The notes under the pieces: generated by a model
Seen by the model: the letters and a program-made list of their open reading frames with translations, nothing else
Told to the model about the DNA's origin: nothing
Database searches by the model: none
Shown: positions 20,661-24,392 of the stretch, piece by piece
Layout of the letters: every line of letters begins with the position of its first letter
How positions within the stretch are numbered: the first letter of the stretch is position 1
Virus record (IMG/VR): IMGVR_UViG_3300025652_000528
Coordinates: 1-24,392 of that record
Strand: one strand, 5' to 3'
DNA length: 24,392 nucleotides
DNA from: a virus
Made by a program: the position numbers and the translations under genes

Positions 20661-21506
20661 CTATCCATTTAAACCGGCAAACTTACCAAATAAATTATTA
20701 TTAGATAATGGATTGCCACCTTGAGCAAATCCAAAAGCTCCTTTAGTAGCACCTAGTGACCCTAGACCACTAAACCCTGCTCCTGCTGCACTACTTGCTC
20801 CTAGACTACCTCCTAGACTACCCCCACCAGTATAATAAGCCATACCTAAGTTTACTGCTGTTCCTAATATATTACTAAAAAAACTACCCTCTGCTTCTTG
20901 TGAAGCTAGGTCAGCTTGGTATTGTTGATTTGCTTGATTTGCCATTATTGCTGCTTGATTAAAATAACCGGCTTGATCTCGATTAGCTACGTTTTCACCA
21001 CCGCCTAAGAAGTTTTGATAATTACCAAGTGCAGCATTTTGATTTCCAAAAAGTTGCTGCTGTTGTGCGTCCCCTGCATTAAGTAGATTTAAATAGTTAG
21101 TGTCTCTGTTTAACTCTCGTTCTCCTGCAAACAAAGCGTTTTGTTGTCGTTGTCCAGAAGTTACACCAACACCACCTCCTGTTGCAGCTTGAGTAGCCAT
21201 TAGTCTATTAGTAGCTAACAGATCATCTCTGTTTAATCTATTACGCATTAACTTTAATCGTTCATCTGCAAACGTAACTGGACTAAATTCATTATACTGA
21301 TCTCTAGTGTTGTCTGCTATTCCTAAAAACCTATTTCGTATATCAGATCCATCTGGAGATAATGTAACATTAGTAACACCATCTTTATTATAAGATGTGT
21401 TATACAAAAGCCCATCTGTTCTTGCACTGTTTGGTCTTAATTGATCTAGTGTCGGTGCTTTTACATCACTACCGCCACCACCAAATAAACTACTTAAAAA
21501 CCCCAT
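20661..21506 (-). CDS. Probable internal virion protein, T7 gp14-like position, 281 aa
   Basis: The N-terminus MGFLSSLFGGGGS is a motif typical of small phage ejection proteins. The middle is rich in Asn, Gln, Ala and Arg (ATQAATGGGVGVTSGQRQQN, NAGDAQQQQLFGNQ), and the C-terminus is glycine-rich and mildly hydrophobic (FFSNILGTAVNLGMAYYTGG, GSLGGSLGASS). T7 gp14, the first ejected protein, has comparable size and place. The ATG shares a base with the upstream stop. Confidence 0.7.
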   Translation of the reverse strand: MGFLSSLFGGGGSDVKAPTLDQLRPNSARTDGLLYNTSYNKDGVTNVTLSPDGSDIRNRFLGIADNTRDQYNEFSPVTFADERLKLMRNRLNRDDLLATNRLMATQAATGGGVGVTSGQRQQNALFAGERELNRDTNYLNLLNAGDAQQQQLFGNQNAALGNYQNFLGGGENVANRDQAGYFNQAAIMANQANQQYQADLASQEAEGSFFSNILGTAVNLGMAYYTGGGSLGGSLGASSAAGAGFSGLGSLGATKGAFGFAQGGNPLSNNNLFGKFAGLNG

Positions 21507-21763
21507 TATACTATCCCCTGTTTTGTTAGTTGTAACATTTGGTCATTCTGTTTAGCCATTGTATTTCTAAACGATTCTACTGCTGCACCTGTCTGTCTAG
21601 CTTGTTGTGCGTTCTCTATAAGCAACATTGGCATAAAAGTCATAGCACATCCAAAGTTATCTACGTCTTCTCCAGACTGTGGATTTTTACCTATGATGTG
21701 TGTGTACCACTGACACCCATGTTCTAAACATTCATCTCCAATTAATGGACATATCTTTTTCAT
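21506..21763 (-). CDS. Small Cys-rich phage structural-region protein, 85 aa
   Basis: The N-terminal half has CPLIG, CLEHGCQWYTHIIGKNPQSG and FGC, giving four cysteines in a CPL...C...C...C arrangement that suggests a zinc or iron-sulphur site. The C-terminal half is an amphipathic helix (LLIENAQQARQTGAAVESFR). I recognise this pattern from the tail-gene region of marine podoviruses, without known function. It lies two bases after the collar protein gene and is coupled to the 281-residue gene by TAATG. Confidence 0.75.
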   Translation of the reverse strand: MKKICPLIGDECLEHGCQWYTHIIGKNPQSGEDVDNFGCAMTFMPMLLIENAQQARQTGAAVESFRNTMAKQNDQMLQLTKQGIV

Positions 21764-21765
21764 TG

Positions 21766-22371
21766 TTAATCCTTAGAAGCTATGATTAAATCTAAATACT
21801 TTATGTTCATAGTTAGATCATGATCATGCTCTGCATTACCACCAGTAGACCCTGATGTAGCAGCAGCAGGTTGAACATTTCTATTGACACCCCCACCACG
21901 TTCTTGTAAAGCTCCATTAGGGTAGTCATAAGAGTGAGTATGTGCGGGTAACTCAGACACAGTTAGAGCATGTCCTTGTGTTGATATACTAGAACCAAAC
22001 ACAGAAGTAAATGCAGTAGCACCATGTGTCCCATCAGACCATGAACTGCTAGTAACAACACGCAATGCGTGGTCATTAAGACTTGCCGTTGTTACTCTAG
22101 TCCACCCTGTAGGGGCTGCTGTTTGATAGAACACCATCTTAGTACCAGAAGGAAATCCACCAACTCCACCATCTTGTAAGTCACCTGTGGCAGATAGAGT
22201 TGCGACATTACCAGCAGAACTAGGTACTGCTTTATTAGCTTTACTTCCTACTGCTGTAACTATAGCGTCAAAGTCATCATCGACCTCACTTCCCTTTATT
22301 AGTTTACTAGGATTACCAGTACTTAAACTGTCTTTTGCACTAAAATCATTAACCCTTGAATAATCCGTCAC
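21766..22371 (-). CDS. Phage tail-collar-like fibre protein, 201 aa
   Basis: The N-terminus (KLIKGSEVDDDFDAIVTAVG, SKANKA) is the attachment segment seen in many phage fibre or appendage proteins. The domain FPSGTKMVFYQTAAPTGWTR, followed by LPAHTHSY and NAEHDHDL, matches tail-collar domains, in which the HxH motifs bind metal in the trimer. It would be a short tail fibre or tip used in host recognition. The start codon is GTG (22369-22371) and overlaps the upstream stop (GTGA). Confidence 0.82.
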   Translation of the reverse strand: MTDYSRVNDFSAKDSLSTGNPSKLIKGSEVDDDFDAIVTAVGSKANKAVPSSAGNVATLSATGDLQDGGVGGFPSGTKMVFYQTAAPTGWTRVTTASLNDHALRVVTSSSWSDGTHGATAFTSVFGSSISTQGHALTVSELPAHTHSYDYPNGALQERGGGVNRNVQPAAATSGSTGGNAEHDHDLTMNIKYLDLIIASKD

Positions 22372-24338
22372 GTTGCTGAACCCCTTGCTAGTCTACCTAG
22401 CTTAATATATATTATAACTCTGGATATACAAAAACCAGAGCCATCTATGTTAACATCTAATCCTAATTGCATTGTGTCACCACTACCACCGTGCTGCACC
22501 ATAGCAAATCTATTTTCAGTATCACCAGACCACTCAGCTAAACCCCACTCACCTGATGACCACTCCGAGCCAGATGAAGCAGTTAGTGTTTTTGTTCTTC
22601 GATGTACACTATCTTTAAAGTCATATCCTATTGTAAAATCTACGTCATACCCAGTACCACCTAGAAAGTAGGCGTTATACTTTTTAACAAACTTAACTCT
22701 ACTTCTAAGTGATGGGTCAATTTCTCCCATGTCTATCCAAGCAGACCTCCAAGACATTAGGTATGGTTTATTTATAATGAACTCACCCTGTTCTAAACCA
22801 TACTCATTGTATCCAGAATATACTCCAATCGCACCTGCTTTAGCTAAGTTAAGTTTACCAGTTCTAGTAAGTGCCATACTTTGTGCATTTATTGCAGTCC
22901 AAGTTGTAACTCTAGGTGGACTAAATCCTTTTAGTTCAGTAGAACTTTGATATGATTTCTTAAAATCAAAACAATAAATCAAGTCTCCTACTTTTACTAC
23001 GTACATTCCTAACTCAGGAACATACTCAGATTTAATAGCTGTGTCATCTATAGCAGACGGTAAATTACTACGAACTTCATTTATTAATTCATCTCTTATA
23101 AATACAGATAACTCTTGTAGAGGTACTTTTTCTAAAGATACTGTTCGGCTTAAAGCTCTCAGTCCTTGAAAAGATAAAAATATTAAATCATCACCAATGT
23201 TTTGAACAGAGTCTCTAGCAACACAACCAGTACCAACAACTTGGTCAACTATAAGTAAGTTATCAGGATCGTTTATTCCACTAAATATTAAAGTATTAAA
23301 TCTTGAGAATATAACTAAGTTGTTATTAAAAGTTGCTATTGAAGTTATAAAGTCATCGTTTCTTGCAAACACTAAACTAGTGTCTATTGACCCACCGCCA
23401 TTAAGAGTGTCAAACCTGTGAGGAAACGCTAACGAAGAATAGTCTACTGTTGTTCTATCTTCACGTAGAGCAAACAATCTACCATACGCTGACAAAACAT
23501 CCCTTCCTTTTGGCATAAGTACAGTAGTCCATACTGCTGTATTGTCTGATGTACTTGCTCCTTCAGTAGTACCCCATGATGGCTCAGAACTACCAGATGT
23601 TCCTGCTGTCTTACATACTAGATAGTAATCAGTAGTAGGTGACGCTGCTGCTTTAACTGTTGCTCCTAACGCATAAGCTGTTCCTGTTGCATATGCTGCA
23701 TGTTTACTATGTAGCGTAGCAAAGTCAGTAGCTGACCCATTCCAATATATAGGGTCTTCTCCTTGTGCAAACCCTATTACTTCTCCTTCAAAGTTTTGAA
23801 ACTTCCAATGTGTTTCTGAAACAGCTATAGCACCATTCCTTTCTACTAGAGTACCATCCCCTGTACATATTCTACCTACTAGTACAGTTGTCCATCTAGC
23901 AGTATTGTCTGCTGTAACTGCTGCATCAGCAGCGTTCCAACTAGGCTCAGTTCCGGCTGATGTACCCGCAACACTACAAACTAGAAAGTAAGCTGTAGTT
24001 GGTACTGCTGCTGCTCTGACTACATCTCCTACTGCATATGCTTTAGATGCAGCCCAGTTAGTGCTAGTTCTAGGCTCACCTGTTACTGAAATCATATGAG
24101 TTGTTGTTGTGTTTTTAACATATTCAAACAAAGTATCTACACTAGGGTGTCCTAATACTGGGTTTGTTGTTGTTTTCTTAAATGCTTCTCTAGCACACAG
24201 CCTACCAAAAGCATCAAATACAGCATTGTCTGCTGTCTGCGCCCAAGCTCCAGACAAACCACCGGCATACGCTTCTGAATTAATTCCGTTACTAGCAGGT
24301 AAATCTATATTTAATGGTACAAGAGGTTGGCTAGGCAT
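22368..24338 (-). CDS. Tail nozzle/tubular-like protein, 656 aa
   Basis: I place the start at ATG 24338 (MPSQPLVPLNID) because it shares a base with the upstream stop (TAATG), as at two other junctions of this operon; a frame-internal ATG at 24353 would overlap the upstream gene more. Two tandem copies of an about 57-residue module (AYAVGDVVRAAAVPTTAYF to TARWTTVL, then AYALGATVKAAASPTTDYY to TAVWTTVL) lie in the N-terminal third. The remainder is strand-rich with FDTLNGGGSIDTSLVFARN and GCVARDSVQNIGDDLIFLS, like beta-propeller tail-tube proteins of podoviruses. Size and order suggest a T7 gp12-like role. The repeat modules may bind carbohydrate. Confidence 0.72.
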   Translation of the reverse strand: MPSQPLVPLNIDLPASNGINSEAYAGGLSGAWAQTADNAVFDAFGRLCAREAFKKTTTNPVLGHPSVDTLFEYVKNTTTTHMISVTGEPRTSTNWAASKAYAVGDVVRAAAVPTTAYFLVCSVAGTSAGTEPSWNAADAAVTADNTARWTTVLVGRICTGDGTLVERNGAIAVSETHWKFQNFEGEVIGFAQGEDPIYWNGSATDFATLHSKHAAYATGTAYALGATVKAAASPTTDYYLVCKTAGTSGSSEPSWGTTEGASTSDNTAVWTTVLMPKGRDVLSAYGRLFALREDRTTVDYSSLAFPHRFDTLNGGGSIDTSLVFARNDDFITSIATFNNNLVIFSRFNTLIFSGINDPDNLLIVDQVVGTGCVARDSVQNIGDDLIFLSFQGLRALSRTVSLEKVPLQELSVFIRDELINEVRSNLPSAIDDTAIKSEYVPELGMYVVKVGDLIYCFDFKKSYQSSTELKGFSPPRVTTWTAINAQSMALTRTGKLNLAKAGAIGVYSGYNEYGLEQGEFIINKPYLMSWRSAWIDMGEIDPSLRSRVKFVKKYNAYFLGGTGYDVDFTIGYDFKDSVHRRTKTLTASSGSEWSSGEWGLAEWSGDTENRFAMVQHGGSGDTMQLGLDVNIDGSGFCISRVIIYIKLGRLARGSAT

Positions 24339-24392
24339 TAAACTACCACCCAATCACCTTCAGCACCGTCATCTGCTGAGTCATAGTGAGAT
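24338..24392 (-). CDS. 3' end of an upstream late gene (partial)
   Basis: The minus strand at the right edge reads in frame as SHYDSADDGAEGDWVVV and then TAA at 24338-24340, with the A shared by the next ATG. Only 17 residues are in the window, too few to identify the protein. Its position before the nozzle-like gene matches T7 gp11, the tail adaptor, which is inference. Confidence 0.55.
   Translation of the reverse strand, partial: SHYDSADDGAEGDWVVV

Noticed and set aside
1-24392. tRNA genes, integrase, lysis genes or phage RNA polymerase
   Set aside because: No cloverleaf-like sequence and no open frame with the matching motifs was found in the window; they may exist in the unseen part of the genome.

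Overview
The window looks like part of a lytic, podovirus-type double-stranded DNA phage genome. The evidence is a T7-style replication set (primase-helicase, family A DNA polymerase, 5'-3' exonuclease, endonuclease I) and a T7-style run of tail and internal-virion genes on the opposite strand. No integrase, repressor, terminase, capsid, lysis gene or phage RNA polymerase is visible here. Several good sigma70-type promoters suggest that host RNA polymerase does the transcription. A B12-dependent ribonucleotide reductase, no visible phage RNA polymerase and two opposing arms recall the SIO1/VpV262 group of marine podoviruses (Zobellviridae). That placement is an inference from architecture. The DNA is AT-rich and the host cannot be named; an aquatic proteobacterium is a reasonable guess.

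Layout. Positions 1-454 are non-coding and hold a GC-only island, hairpins, a palindrome and a strong rightward promoter; this is probably the control region between the two arms. Positions 455-5484 (+) carry about fifteen small early genes, mostly of unknown function, in short operons. Positions 5597-9592 (+) encode primase-helicase, an N6-adenine methyltransferase, and a DNA polymerase split into separate exonuclease and polymerase genes. Positions 9686-13233 (+) encode a probable ssDNA-binding protein, the 5'-3' exonuclease, endonuclease I, a metallophosphoesterase with rearranged domain order, and a second methyltransferase. Positions 13278-16217 (+) encode the class II ribonucleotide reductase, a DUF3310 protein and small zinc-ribbon proteins. 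Positions 16207-24392 (-) encode, in transcription order, the end of an unidentified gene, a nozzle-like tail protein, a tail-collar protein, a small Cys-rich protein and three probable internal virion proteins. The two arms converge with an 11-bp overlap at 16207-16217.

Two observations stand out. First, ten near-identical palindromes (AGTATCA, 0-1 base, TGATACT, plus two variants with a changed centre) sit mostly just upstream of ribosome binding sites at the head of almost every plus-strand transcription unit. One copy lies inside a late gene. At three promoters the palindrome begins 19-20 bp after the -10 box, so it looks like a phage-wide operator or 5'-UTR element. Second, in the phosphoesterase at 11891-12610 the C-terminal half of the fold (GHxH strand) precedes the N-terminal half (DxH, GDxxD, GNHD), as in a permuted enzyme.

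Together the plus-strand genes would supply dNTPs, replicate and recombine phage DNA, methylate it and degrade or process host DNA. The minus-strand genes would build the tail and the ejection apparatus.
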